A stretch of 64,000 nucleotides of DNA from Ehretia macrophylla (taxonomy: Eukaryota; Streptophyta; Magnoliopsida; Boraginales; Ehretiaceae). A program made the position numbers and the translations under genes. Below are positions 51,112-62,400 of this stretch, piece after piece. How positions within the stretch are numbered: position 1 is the stretch's first letter; every line of letters begins with the position of its first letter. The stretch is taken from positions 13,973,001 through 14,037,000 of the forward strand of contig CM075777.1 of assembly GCA_037974665.1 (NCBI GenBank), written 5' to 3'. Below the pieces are notes generated by a model that was not told the origin of the DNA, ran no database searches, and saw only the letters and a program-made list of their open reading frames with translations.

Positions 51112-51714
51112 GTATAGTGATGCATGAGCGCGTCCACAGGATGGAATTAAGTGAACGAAAGAGCACAAAGGAACACAACTGCATCAACTTACACAGCACA
51201 CGAAGTACAACAACCAAAGCAAAGAGTACAGCAATTCTCTACGGAAACGCATTTCCAATGTCATTCATATAGCCGCATGAAAACGGCTACGCATCATCTA
51301 TAGCGCAAGCAACAACAACAAAGGCACAAGGTACAACAGCTACACCACAAAGTACGACATCTAAAGCTCCAAGTACAACAACACTTCTGTACGAAAATTC
51401 TAAAAAATTATGCATACTTACAACTACAGCGACTAAAGATGACAAACTCACCCGACGGCGTCGGGACGGCCGGTGCCGCCAATTGGCAAGTCAACGCCGG
51501 CGGATATCTGGATGTGTCGAATGCTGTCGTGCGCACTTAGTGCGCTCAAAGTCAACGACCGGTTCAGACCGGCGAATTTGTATTTCACCGCCATTACTCC
51601 GCCGCCTTCAAAGCCAATCGCGGTTTCACACATCAAAAAGCAATTCACAACCAATAACAATAATAATATTGATAATAAAAAAAAGGAATTTGAATCGGAG
51701 AATTTTGGTCTCAT
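35518..51714 (-). CDS. A1-family aspartic protease, GPI-anchored A36/A39 type, altered second active-site motif
   Basis: Ten coding exons on the minus strand: 51452-51714, 49814-49943, 49476-49723, 44096-44320, 41970-42132, 41804-41877, 41103-41190, 38123-38198, 36928-36999, 35518-35666. All joins are GT/AG and in phase, giving 1488 bases (495 residues plus stop). Residues 10-35 form a hydrophobic signal peptide. The first catalytic motif is Asp108-Thr-Gly-Ser, the flap is Tyr178-Gly-Asp-Gly-Ser, and a CGAGQ segment follows. The second catalytic motif reads Asp324-Ile325-Gly326 where the family has Asp-Ser-Gly. The C-terminal domain has DDGFPPVTLHF, VYPHEY and LYDLENQTIGWTEYNC. The tail ends in a Leu-rich hydrophobic stretch after small residues, typical of GPI anchoring. 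It matches Arabidopsis aspartic protease A36 (At5g36260) and A39 (At1g65240), about 475-482 residues, which act at the pollen and tube surface. The altered motif may weaken or abolish proteolysis. The large introns, up to 5.2 kb, are full of repeats. Confidence 0.92.
37307..37621 (-). mobile_element. Truncated TRIM-like element (one LTR plus interior)
   Basis: On the minus strand the LTR spans 37621 to 37500 (122 bp) and reads TGTTAGAATAATACAC...GATTCTTAACA, closely related to the TRIM repeats at 25991-26592. It is followed by TAGTATCAAAACC in the primer-site position. The interior then runs to about 37307 through a purine-rich CGGGGGCATGTTGAAG stretch. No second LTR was found. It lies in the protease-gene intron between exons 38123-38198 and 36928-36999. 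Confidence 0.7.
38300..38580. repeat. 105-bp direct duplication
   Basis: Positions 38300-38404 and 38476-38580 are the same length with about four mismatches. Each contains GCAAGGAACTATGTTATTC and GCCAAGGTCAGGCACCTGA. A 71-bp unique spacer separates them. It lies in the protease intron next to exon 38123-38198. Confidence 0.95.
40525..40580 (-). repeat. RTE-type LINE 3' tail fragment
   Basis: On the minus strand it reads GCCGACCCCTCCTAGTGGGA followed by TAAGGCTTGGTTTGGTTT, the typical 3' end of plant RTE LINEs. It lies in a protease-gene intron. Confidence 0.55.
42999..43112. repeat. 66-bp tandem duplication
   Basis: CTAGAAATTGAATAACTAAA with following AATAAGCTAAATAACCA occurs at 43000 and again at 43066 with very few differences. 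It is inside a protease intron. Confidence 0.85.
43380..43740 (+). repeat. Solo-LTR-like block
   Basis: The block contains repeated AGGATTA/CCTTATCC motifs, a clear TATA box (AGTATAAATAG at about 43520), pyrimidine-rich leader sequence, and an end in ACATCAACA at about 43738. That is the organisation of an LTR with promoter and R region. No partner repeat or coding part is nearby, so it is probably a solo LTR of unassigned family. The start and the target duplication are not resolved. Confidence 0.45.
45176..45237. repeat. Short tandem duplication
   Basis: CTTTGGTTCCTTTCTCTCC occurs twice within 60 bases (about 45179 and 45213), inside the large protease intron. Confidence 0.8.
45792..45888. 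repeat. 48-bp tandem duplication
   Basis: The unit begins ATAACTGAGAGAAATCACAA at 45792 and again at 45840; the shared part has a single mismatch. It is in the large protease intron. Confidence 0.9.
46091..46277. repeat. 94-bp tandem duplication overlapping a coding-like fragment
   Basis: Unit 46091-46184 is repeated at 46185-46277 with only a few differences, including GCCAAAGTATTACGATTTAT and CCAATCATCTCTAAAACTAT in both. The duplicated part covers the C-terminal end of the coding-like fragment described at 46199-46430. Confidence 0.92.
46199..46430 (-). pseudogene. Unrecognised coding-like fragment in protease intron
   Basis: A minus-strand frame of about 70 residues has unusually protein-like composition: SETHLSTTLSNAVLAEKDG, then a GLIARFSDCIQVVDAKMF stretch and SFRDDWTCGDYDEINR. 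I do not recognise the family. Its downstream end is duplicated in the 94-bp tandem repeat, which argues against a working exon. It may be a fragment of another gene captured into the intron, or an unannotated exon. The surrounding sequence gives no obvious continuation. Confidence 0.3.
47625..47910 (+). mobile_element. 5'-truncated RTE-type LINE, 3' end only
   Basis: The sequence encodes the tail of the RTE reverse-transcriptase polyprotein (LGHVRRQPVEA around 47690-47722, followed by an Arg/Lys-rich stretch). It then runs into the 3' end with AAAGGCTTGATTTGGTTTGG near 47883-47902. Frame shifts and a stop codon interrupt the coding remnant. The element lies in the 5.2-kb protease intron, and 5' truncation is usual for LINE insertions. 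Confidence 0.7.
47911..49475. other. Remainder of large protease intron
   Basis: No recognisable gene or bounded repeat. The minus- and plus-strand frames at 48288-48512 and 48655-49059 have no family resemblance that I can see. Confidence 0.4.
51069..51105. repeat. (TA)n microsatellite
   Basis: About 18 uninterrupted TA units in the first intron of the protease gene. Confidence 0.95.
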
Positions 51715-51870
51715 TTTGGTGATGATTTCTAATTGTTTTTCTCTCTCTTTTTTTTTTTTTTTTAATAATTGTTGGATGATTAGTAGTAATAAATAAATAC
51801 TGTATAAGGGAAAGTAGAATTTTATACTACTGTGTGTGTTTTTGGGTTTTGTCTGGTTATTTTTGGGTTA
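51715..51870 (-). promoter_or_regulatory. Leader and proximal promoter region of the protease gene
   Basis: Upstream of the ATG at 51712-51714 the minus strand is A- and GA-rich (poly-T and TCTCTC on the plus strand), typical of a plant 5' leader. A TATTTATTTATT stretch near 51790 could serve as a TATA element. The start of transcription is not determined. Confidence 0.3.
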
Positions 51871-52585
51871 ATAACACTTTTGCCCCCATTTAACATATGA
51901 GTAGCATTTTTGACAAATAAATAAATAACATATGAGTAGCATAACTATTTACAAAACAAATATTAGCGGCTAAATTGTTATACTACATATATATTAAAGG
52001 TAAAAAATGTGAATAACTGAAAAATAACTAAGGGAACCAATTCGTGAACACTAATATATAACTGAAAAATAACTAAAGGGAACCAATCAACACTTAAAAG
52101 TTGTGTACAATAGGTCAAATAATGACATGTTGTAATCAGAGGTTCTGAATTTGAATCACAATTTTGCCTACATCATGCCACAGAGAAAACAGGCTAAATA
52201 TATGATAACGGGCTCTCTTCTTGCCTTTGGTTTGAAAGTTGCATTGGCACCAACTCTTAAGTACACCTATTGGCATTGACTGCATGGGATCGAAAGACTC
52301 GCAAGTAATCTTCGATCCAGCAGTCCATGTTAGTAGTGGCGGACCGAGGTAGGGACCAAGGGGAGCCCGGGCCCCCCAACCTCCAATAATTTGTTTATTA
52401 TGTGTATTATTATTTTAAAATTATAATCGGCCCCCCATTTCTCTTTACCTTTTCCCCTTTTTCGTTTTTCCCACTCCCTTTTTTTCTTTTTTCTTTTTTT
52501 CTTTTTTCTTTCACTTTTTATCTTTTACCTATTTCCCTTTCCCTTTTTTTTTTGCATCTGGGGGGGGGCCGAAGCCGGATTAGGC
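51871..52585. other. Intergenic stretch with unassigned repeat
   Basis: No gene is seen. TAACTGAAAAATAACTAA..GGGAACCAA occurs twice near 52013 and 52060. From 52333 a GTGGCGGACC start, a GGGCCCCCC patch, a long T/C tract and a G-run (52561-52569) suggest a repeat element whose family I cannot name. Confidence 0.35.
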
Positions 52586-53890
52586 GGAGATGGTCCTGAT
52601 TGAGGATTCACCCACTCTATATTTCTCCACAAGCACTAAAAGTTGGTGAGGGAGATGATCCAATGAGTGACTGCCCAAACTTTGAGTAATCCCATAATTG
52701 GCAAGCCAGTCAGCGCACTTGTTTGCTTCACAATAAACATGAGAGACTTTGTAGTGTTCGTGCTGTGAGAGAATAGCTCTACAATCTTCTAATAGAGGCT
52801 TGAAAGGGCTGGCGCGAAGCTTGTTGCTATTGATCAGTTGGATCATCAACTGTGAATCAGATTCAACATAGAGATGTTGGATTTCCATTCTTTCAACTCG
52901 TCTAAGACCCTCCCAAAGAGCTATAAGCTCAGCAAAATTGTTGGTAGTAACTCCAAGGTTGATAGAAAAATCGTCAATCCACGTAGCATTTTCATCGCGG
53001 AAAATACCTCATGCACCTACCTGCCCCGATTGCCTTTAGCGCAGCCGTCAATATTGAGCTTAATTCCATGGGTAGGCTTGTCCCAGTAGATCGAGACTTC
53101 CTGATTATTAAGGATAGGGGCCTTCCGGTGGGCTTGCCAAGTCGAGGAAGCTTCATTAGCATGCTTTAAAATAAGAGAACATATTTGATGAACATTGTTT
53201 TGATGATTTCTTGAGAAAATGAACATATTTATAAGCTTCCAAATCCACCAGATAGTTGTAGCATAGATGTGACGCCATTGAAGTCCTTTAGTAATGCGTT
53301 TGCTGGAGATGTTATCGTTTATCCATTGGTCCCAAGGACAGCTCATAAATTTGACAAGATGTGTTCTTGCAAGAAACAGCTCTCAGATTTTCCTAGCAAA
53401 AGAACATTGCTTGAAGATGTGATCGATATCTTCTCTCACGGCCCCACATCTTTCACAATCAGCCCTGTCAACTAATCCTCTTTTAGCTAAGAGCTCCCTA
53501 GATGCGATACGTTGATGAACGATTTGCCAAATGAAAGATTTAATGTGTTGGGGGCATTCAAGTTTCCAAATAGCATTCCATCTGATGGTAGGCTTCTTGT
53601 AATAGAGATTGTAGAGGTCATAAGCCGATGAAACATAAAATTTTCCTTTTGGATCTCCACCCCAAGCAATAAAATCTTCACGATTAGAGTTAATTAAGAC
53701 ATTAACAGCTGCAATTTTTATGAGGAGAGAGGAAGGGAGAAAAAGATCAAATTTGCTCCAATCCCAAGTTTCATCCTCTTTGACATAGTGGGCAACAAGT
53801 AGATTCTTTCAGTCTCAGAGATCGGCTGAAGAATGTGATCTAGCAAAGGAGAATTCGTAACCCAAATGTCAATCCAGAGAAAATCAACAA
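52586..53890 (-). mobile_element. L1-type LINE 3' region: zinc-binding and RNase H domains
   Basis: On the minus strand the order is as follows. A pre-zinc segment around 53570-53680 has GDPKGKFYVSSAYDLY. The reverse-transcriptase zinc-binding region (about 53390-53570) has FIWQIVHQRIASRELL and CERCGAVREDIDHIFKQC. An RNase H domain (about 52600-53080) follows with LNIDGCAKGNRGR, VESDSQLMIQLI and EANKCADWLAN. This is the C-terminal part of plant L1-like LINE polyproteins, also seen in solitary plant RNase H-like genes. The frame is interrupted at several points (one visible stop lies after KI in the zinc-binding part, near 53390). The reverse transcriptase itself is missing. Confidence 0.8.
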
Positions 53891-55329
53891 TTCCCTTTCC
53901 CCTTTTCTAACCTACCCATTTTTAACTTTCCCTCATTCCCTTCCTCTTTCCCCATAGAAAATCAACAATTCCCTCTCCACAAGTCACAAAACAAGCACAA
54001 GCCTCCATTCTTGAGCCAATGCTTCCTCTTTCCAATGGTGCACAACTTTTTTCCTTCTCAATTTTAATTTTCAGAATATACACACATAAATATGAAGTAG
54101 TAGATCAGAAAAAAAATTGTTTTATGTTTAATTTATTTATTTTTTGGTTAGATAGTTTTATGCATTATTCATTTTCTTAATTTCTTTTTCTGTTACTTGG
54201 CACTAATAAAATAGCTAAGTTAAATAATTTGCTCATACTTTTGAACATCAATTGAATATTATACTACTTAGATCTTCTCTCACTCTCTTGTTTTTGTTTG
54301 TTATCATTGTTATGACATAAAATGTTTAATTTGTGTCATAAACAAGAGCAAATATTTAAATATGAAATTTAGAGTTATTATATTATTTTCTTATGATGTA
54401 TCCAAAATGAATATCAGTCCATATTCAAAAATATGTTTGAAATGATTATTTTGCTTACAATATCACCAAAAGCACCATAATAAGAAAACATAACCAAATT
54501 TTCTTTAATAAAATTATAAAAATTACTCAAAAAGCCTAAAACTATAAAAAATTCAATAAAAAACAACTATAAATTTTTTTTTAAAAAAAACTATAACTAT
54601 AAAAATTTATCAAGAAAAAAACTAAAACTACAAAAATTTCTCATGAAAAAAAAACTAAAACTGTAAAAGTTTCTAAAAAACACAACCTAATTTTCTTAAT
54701 TAAATTTCAACCCCCCTCCCCCCCAATACTAATTTCCTGGATTTGCCCTTGCATGTCAGTTGGGCTTCATACAGATACAAAATCACCCCTATAAGACAAG
54801 CCGAAAATGACGAGAATTGAGAAAAAGTAAGAATAAGATTATTTCTCCAGTAGAATCCAAAAGGTATTGAAAATAATAAATAATAAAAACTAAAATTTTC
54901 TTCATTTCAATGAAACTATGTAAATAGTTAAGTTCTTATATTTCAAGTGTTGAGTTGGCAAAGTGAATGTGTATAATAATGCCTAAATAGAATGTTATCA
55001 GTAAAAAGAATTTCAAGAAATAAATTTTGTTGTTGCAATTAGCTCAACTAAAGACAAAAATGAAAAGTAAATATTAACAAAATATTTGAAAGATGAAAAA
55101 TATGCAACGATAGCTCAGTCAAAGGTCTCCATCAACAAGAACAAGCACAATTTATTTTTTAATTATCCTTGATATGGATTATGCAACAATATTTTATTCA
55201 TATAGATTAGTAACACTTTATCTCGTAATGTATATGCAATGTAGCAATATAGCTCCTAGTATTTATTTGTACCATTTAACTCTTTAAGGATAATTATGTG
55301 TTTCATATCTTTGCATAATTACTTTGACT
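53891..55329. other. AT-rich intergenic stretch
   Basis: AAATCAACAATTCCCT is present at about 53881 and 53959 with pyrimidine-rich surroundings. A-rich CTATAAAAATT-like near-repeats lie at 54530-54680. No gene is seen. Confidence 0.45.
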
Positions 55330-55337
55330 GTTATGTT

Positions 55338-56216
55338 TAGAGCTGGCAAATGGGCCAGCACGGCACGGCACGACCGAATCGTGGGTTAAGAAAAATGAGT
55401 CCGGCTCGGCACATATGTTTAGTGAGGTGAGCTGGGCTGGGCTTAATTCTTGAAATATGACCCAGCTCGGCCCATGATCCTGCTACTACGAGTCGCGAGC
55501 TGAGCTGGGCCAGCCTATTTGTTTTTTATTTATTTATGAATTTTGATAATTAGATTAATAACAAAAAAAACTTAACCTTAACCTTTACGAAAAAGTTAAT
55601 TTAACGATTAACAAGACATAAGTTGATTGATAATATTATTATAAATGATAAAACATTACTTAACAAACCACAAGTTCACGAGACATAGATATGTTACTAA
55701 TAAACATAAAAAACAAGCATTACATAAATGCCTGAAGAAAGTTGGTGGATAAGTGCTCCTTGTGCGGGTGCTAGGCCTGCTAGTGGTAATGGTGGCAGTG
55801 GTTGAGGATTGTAATAGTTTCTATATTTGATTGTTGAAATACAAGATTTCTTACAAGCGTTCCAGTTTTAAATTGACGACAAAATATATATTTATGTTCA
55901 CAATAGTTACAAATTACATACCTATGTTTTTCAAAGTAAGCAAAATGATTCCAAACATCTGAGCTTATGGGCTGAGCTGGGCTCGAGCTGGGCCTATGCT
56001 GGGTTCGAGCTGGACTGAGCTGAGTTTATGGACTAAGCTGGACTGGGCTTGGGCACAAATGGGCTGGGTCAAAAAATATATGACCCAACTCGGTCCACCT
56101 ATATGTGGTGGGCTGGGTCGAGTCGAGCCCACTTTCAATCGAGCTAAGTTGGGCCCGAAGTTTCGTGTGTTGAACTGAATTGGGCTTATATCGGCCCGGC
56201 CCAAATGCCACATCTA
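55338..56216. mobile_element. Non-autonomous hAT-type DNA transposon
   Basis: It is flanked by identical 8-bp target duplications GTTATGTT at 55330-55337 and 56217-56224. The ends are imperfect inverted repeats: TAGAGCTGGCAAATGGGCC on the left and, reading the right end inward, TAGATGTGGCATTTGGGCC (15 of 19 matching). Both subterminal regions are dense in GGGCTGGGC/GAGCTGGGC motifs, which in hAT elements act as transposase-binding sites. The 879-bp interior has no transposase. An 8-bp duplication plus a TAG-type terminus fits the hAT superfamily. Confidence 0.88.
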
Positions 56217-56224
56217 GTTATGTT

Positions 56225-56959
56225 CATTGACCTTTTCAAGGAGGGGTTCTAAATGATATAAAAAATGTTTAGGGATGAATCACTACGCTTCTTATATACT
56301 AAGGGGAAAAATTAAATTAATCATTTATTTTTAGCATATAGTGAGAGCTTGAGATTAAATATTTTTTAGGAAAAATTTCCCTAGCAGGCTTATTATTTAT
56401 TGGAGTTTTATGAGACACCAAATTAGAAAAGTCATCTTATGAGTCCTAATATTCCACAAAAGTCATCATTTTGGACCCTCTCGTAATCTTTTCTTCAAAT
56501 TCAAACAAAAAATCATGAAATTTATTTTTTTCCCTAGTAAAATTGTCTTCTAAATTTTTAAGTTGTTGTAGTCCCTTAAAAATGGTATGTACGTGTGTGA
56601 TCACATGGCTATGTTTCATCACGTTTAGCAAAAAGATAATTGTAGGGACCACTTGAAACACTTATTATAAATACCAAAGACTCATAATATGACTGTTGAA
56701 ATATTGTAGATTACTTTAAAATTTGAGTAAAATTTAGAGATGAATATTAAAATTTGTTTTACCTTTCTATCATGATTTTATAGAAGTTGGATAGAATGGC
56801 TTAATTGGAAGACATTTGCAACATCTTAAGGCTTGTATAAGAGAACTAAAGGTTGGGGGATCAATGGTGAAGTTATATAAGTATAGAGTCTTAAGTTTAA
56901 TTATATATTAAGTGGAACCCTATTAAGCAAGCACATAGGGTTTTGGAAACAATAGTTTT
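56225..56959. other. AT-rich intergenic stretch
   Basis: No gene or repeat boundary is recognised between the hAT element and the chromovirus LTR. Confidence 0.5.
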
Positions 56960-59460
56960 TGTCACGTCCCGACCCAACCCCACCTAAAGGTTAAGTCTGG
57001 ACCCGATAAACGAACGGAGTCTCCTTTGTACCGTGGACATTCTGGAGACCTGTAAACATTCAATAAAACTACAAAACAAAAAGAACACCCTTTCTAAATT
57101 AAAAACCCAGCTTCAAGGCCATCTGAGCCCGAAGCATTACCAATAGTTTAAAAATACATACAAGCATGTGTTCCACAACCATCTTCTTTACAAAAGACCG
57201 CTTATCATACCACTCTATGATAGCATTTGAACATACTTAGAAATTAAAGTCAACCATTATAACCATTGCAACCACAAACAAGCATGTAGTAAACTAAAAG
57301 TAGGAATATTAGTTATTACATGCCACGGATACATATTATACATTACATTCAATCTTACAACTAAACAATATATACATGAGTTCAAGGCTCCAAAATAGAA
57401 CATAATAAACAACAAGCAAATTCTTCACATAACAGCAAGAACACAGCCACCTCAAGCACAAGAACACAACAACTAAGGCAATTGCTCCGCCTGTACCTCC
57501 TACTCCTCACCCTCAACTAAATTAAGCTAGGGTTCAACCTCAGCACCTCCTGAAATATGTTAACGAGGTATGAGCAACCACAATTGCCCAGTAAGGGATA
57601 AAGTCTACCCGGGGCGTGCAATGCAATAGTTAGGGCAAATAAGCAATAAAAGCAAGTAAAGGACAATTGAAATAGCAAGTAACCACACATATCAAAAGAT
57701 ACGATACACTTAACCCCAACACTCTAGAATTCTCTTATATTCGGTCACGAACCACAAACCTCGATCCACGAACCTCGACCAATGTGCCGGCATAAATCCC
57801 AATCACTCCAGTGGGTGTACTTCGGATGTATCCCGATAATCCTACGACCCAACATCCCTTGACAATCTCCGGACCAGGCGAGTGAGGGACTAGATCACGG
57901 AGATCGAATATCCACTGACAAGCCCGCTGCAGCCCAGCCGATACTCAATACATCTGCCCTTGACACTATGGTTGTGCAACTACTATGCAATGCACTTTAT
58001 CAATGACAATACAGTAACAACAATGGAAGCAATAACATATAGGAGGAACAACAAAGTAGGTTGTCCTCAAAATAGTTAGAATAGAAGCATTAACATATAA
58101 CAACTAAACAGATTATAAAGGGACATTAACATATTCCACATAGAACTTTACCAAAAGCTCAAGAATGTCTTGAAACACATTTAAACACCTAAGGAACCTT
58201 TACAAGGTCATAGAAGTGTGAGACAACCGATTTCCTACTTTATCCCCTTTGTAACTCAAACCGATTTCCTTCCAAACACAAGCTATTGTTCTAGGTTAGC
58301 GAGCGGGCTATACCACATTTCTAATTAACCAATAAGGCACCCCTAGGACCCTCAAAACTACCCAATTGCCCGCGATTACCATGAAAGCCCCGATTTTTCC
58401 CTTGTAAGTTTGTACTACAAGTACCTTAACCGGGACTCAACCGAGATTTAGCAAAGCATATCTAGCACCTAAATAGTCTAAGAATACTAAATGTGAGGGC
58501 CAAATTAACCCGGATTTGCATTAACCCCGAAATCCCTTTTTAAAAGTCGCCTATTTCACGTTTTAACTAAGTTTCGAGCAATTCAACGTCACGGGGCTAT
58601 TAAACTATCTTTATTAACATCTAAGACACCTACTAGAAGCAATGAATCAATCCATATCGCACAATTTCATAAAATCCCAAAATTTTGTCACTATTCATAC
58701 CCTACAATCAAATTATGGATTTCAACCGTTTAAGAAGCGAATCAATGGCATAAATGTGGGCTCTAGCACTTATATACAATGTATATTAGCATATTTGAGC
58801 ATAGCATAAGTATTTGATAGCAAATCTACAAAATCAAGAAAAGTGTAACATTTTAGAAATGCAAAAATAACCATGCAAATCCCTCACCAATGCACGTAGA
58901 AGCTTGTAGGAAGGTAGAGAACCCTCTAAACCACTTGCACCTAGCTTGGCTTGGCTTGAAATGAAGAATTGAATAGTCAAAATCTCCTCCTTTGCAGACA
59001 AAGGGCTGTCGGGTTTCTTGGCACTATTTACTCCCTTGTTTATTTTTTATTTTCTCAACTTATGAGCTAAGTGTGATGTTTTGAGTATATAAGCCTAAGT
59101 GCATTATTTTAGTAAGAGTATGATGACTATAAAAATGATTCAAGCTAGCTCAATACAAGTCCAAAGGTGAAATTACGTGTTAGCTAGCTAAATTATGGAA
59201 TTAGACTACGTAACACTATTAACTAGTTTCAATAAAACATTTTCTAAACGGGTGCTCTCAACCCTAATCGCTCAAATGAACATTTTTCTCATCCCTAAAA
59301 CAATTACTATTATTTAAGAAAAATGCTAATTCGAAGTAATTAAGTGGTTGAAAAACGTGATAAATAGTAACCATATAAAGTAACAAGTAATGCACAGTGA
59401 AAATGAGCAAATAGTGGATGCAATAGTTAAAAGGTGTACTGTAGAATCTCAGGCGTCACA
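56960..59460 (-). repeat. 3' LTR of the chromovirus
   Basis: 2501 bp; on the plus strand it runs TGTCACGTCCCGACC...CAGGCGTCACA, so on the element's strand it begins TGTGACGCCTGAG and ends GTGACA. The adjoining 59461-59473 is, on the minus strand, an AAGGAGGAGAGGG polypurine tract, which confirms the boundary. Confidence 0.85.
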
Positions 59461-59473
59461 CCCTCTCCTCCTT
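59461..59473 (-). other. Polypurine tract of the chromovirus
   Basis: AAGGAGGAGAGGG on the minus strand, immediately before the LTR start at 59460. Confidence 0.8.
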
Positions 59474-59499
59474 AAACTAATTACGCCCACACAATTCTT

Positions 59500-62400
59500 A
59501 CATGAATCAACGAATAACTCTGGATAGCGATCTCGCATCTGATCTTCTCTCTCCCATGTGGCAGCCTCTAACCAGTGATGATCCCACAGAACTTTAACCA
59601 TCAGGATGCTTTTAGTTCTGAGCTCCTGAACTTTACAATCAACGACTCAAAAAGGTTTTTCCGTATAAGTCAAAGTCTCATTGATCTCTAGCGGTTCTGG
59701 CTCAAGAACATGAGAAGGACCTGGCTGATATTTTCGAAACATAGACACATGGAAAACATCATGAATTCTAACCAAACTAGGAGGTAAAACTAATTGGTAA
59801 GCCAAAGTACCAACTTTCTCTTTGATTTCAAACGGTCCAACATATCTCGGACTGAGTTTACCTCCCTTCCTATGCCGAATCAAACCTTTCTGAGGAGAGA
59901 TTTTCATAAATACCCGATCACCCAAGGCAAATTCCAAATCTCGGCGACATCTATCTGTATAACTCTTCTGCCGACTCTGTGCTGTAAGCATTCTCCTTTC
60001 GATAAGCTCCGCATTATCAATCATTTTGTTCATCTCTAGCAATAGAGTAAGGTCAATAGTCTTCATCTCACCAACCTCATCCCAATAAAGAGGATTTCTG
60101 CACTTACACCCATAGAGTGCCTCATACGGCGCCATACCGATAGTAGCTTGATAGCTGTTATTATAAATGAATTCCGCAAGTGGCAAATACCTCTCCCAAC
60201 TCTTACCGAAGTCCAGAATACAAGCTCGCAACATATCCTCGAGTATTAGGATAGTTCTCTCAGATTGACCATCCGTCTGAGGGTGATAAGAAGTACTAAA
60301 GCTCAAAGTTGTGCCCAAAGCTTTCTGAATCATCTCCCAGAACAGAGATGTGAATCTGGGATTTCTATCTAACACAATACTCTTGGGAATCCCATGAAGT
60401 CTGACAATATTCTCAAAATACAACTCAGCTAGCTTATCAAGAGAATCAGTTTTATTTGTAGCAATAAAGTGAGAAGTCTTGGTCAGTCTATCAACAACAA
60501 CCCAAACTGAGTCATTACCCTTCTAAGATCTCAGTAAGTCTGACACGAAATCCATAGTAATGTGGTCCCATTTCCACTCCGGAATAGCCAAAGGTTGCAA
60601 TAACCCTGCAGGTCTATGATGCTCAGCTTTAACTTTCTGATATGTAAGGTATCTGACAACATAGTCAACAATCTCTCTCTTCATGTTGTTATACCAGAAG
60701 TTCTGTTTCAGATCCCTGTACATTTTAGTACTGCTTGGATGGATAATATACTTAGAACTGTATGCCTCAGCAAGTATTTCTTTTTTTAAAGCTGGCTCAC
60801 TCGGAATACAGATTCTACCATTGAATTTGAGAATGCCATCATCATGAAGTTTGAAGTCCGACTCTCTCCCTTTAGACTTTTTTAGGATTTTCAACAATTG
60901 TGGATCAGCCTGCTGAGCTTCTCTAATCATGGACAATAATAGAGATTGAATTTGCAAACTTGCAAATTGATTTCCATAATTTGAAGTTTTGGGCTTCCAT
61001 AAACATAGTTCCTCCATGAATGCGCAATTCTTAATGATTAAACAATCAACTGTAGCCTTTCGGCTCAAAGCATCAGCAACAATATTGGCCTCACCTGGTA
61101 GATAATTAATAGTGCAGTTATAGTCCTCAAGTAATTCCAGCCAACGCCTCTGTCTCATGTTCAATTCTTTTTGTGAAAATAGATATTTCAGACTCTTATG
61201 ATCTATAAAGATTTCAAATTTGTTACCCCAGAGATAGTGACGCCATTTCTTTAGTATAAAGATAATAGTCGCAAGCTCAAGATCGTGTGTCGGATAGTTG
61301 AACTCATAAGGTTTCAATTTCCTAGAGGCATATGCAATAATGTTTCCATTCTGCATCAATACACAACCCAAACCTTCCTTAGAAGCAACACTGTAGATTA
61401 CCAGATTATCAATACCATTAGGCAAAGCAAGAATAGGAGTTGTGGTTAATTTTCTTCAATTCCTGGAAACTAGCCTCATATTTCTCATTCCAATCAAATA
61501 CAGTTTTCTTCTGAGTAAGCTGAGTCAAAGGCCGGACAATTTTAGAGAAGTCCTTGACAAATCTTCAATAATACCCTGCTAAGCCAAGAAAACTACGGAT
61601 CTGTGTAATAGTTTAAGGTCATTTCCAAACTAATACAACCTCAATATTCGCCGGATCAACAGAAATACCATCCTGCGAGATAATATGACCGAGAAAAGCA
61701 ACTTGCTTCAACCATAATTCATATTTGCTGAACTTTGCAAACAATTTATGCTTTTGAAGGGTCTGTAATATAATCCTGAGATGTTCGTACTCAGCCTCGG
61801 ATTTAGAATATACAAGAATATCATCAATAAAAATAACCACAAATTGGTCTAGATATGGATGGAATACCCTCTGCATTAAATCCATGAATGTGGCGGGATC
61901 ATTAGTCAAACCAAACGGTAGAACAACAAACTCATAATGAGTTCTGAAAGCAATTTTAAGCACATCATCTTTCTTAATCCTCAACTGATAATAGCCTTGC
62001 CTCAGATCAAATTTAGAAAATACCCTGGCACCTTGCAACTGATCAAATAAATTTTCAATTAGAGGCAACAGATATTTATTTTTAACAGTTACCTGATTGA
62101 GTCCCTGATAATCAATACATAAACGAAGAGATCTGTCCTTCTTTTTAACAAATAAGACTGGTGCACCCCAAGGCGAAGAACTCGGCTGAATGAATCCCCT
62201 CAAGTAAGCCCTGCAACTGAACTTTTAATTCCTGTAATTCAGGTGGAGCCATTCTATACGGAGTTCTAGAGATAGGTATAGTATCTGGCAATAAGTCAAT
62301 CACAAACTCTATCTCTCTATCAAGCGGCAACCCAGGTAACTCTTCAGGAAACACCCCTAGAAACTCACTCACAATAGGCACATCTTTCAGTTTTAGCTTA

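Noticed and set aside
51036-51272. Frame with Tyr-Ile repeats
   Set aside because: It is a translation of the (TA)n microsatellite in a protease intron.
55965-56213. Pro/Ser/Leu-rich frames on both strands near 56 kb
   Set aside because: They are translations of GGGCT-type subterminal repeats of the hAT element.
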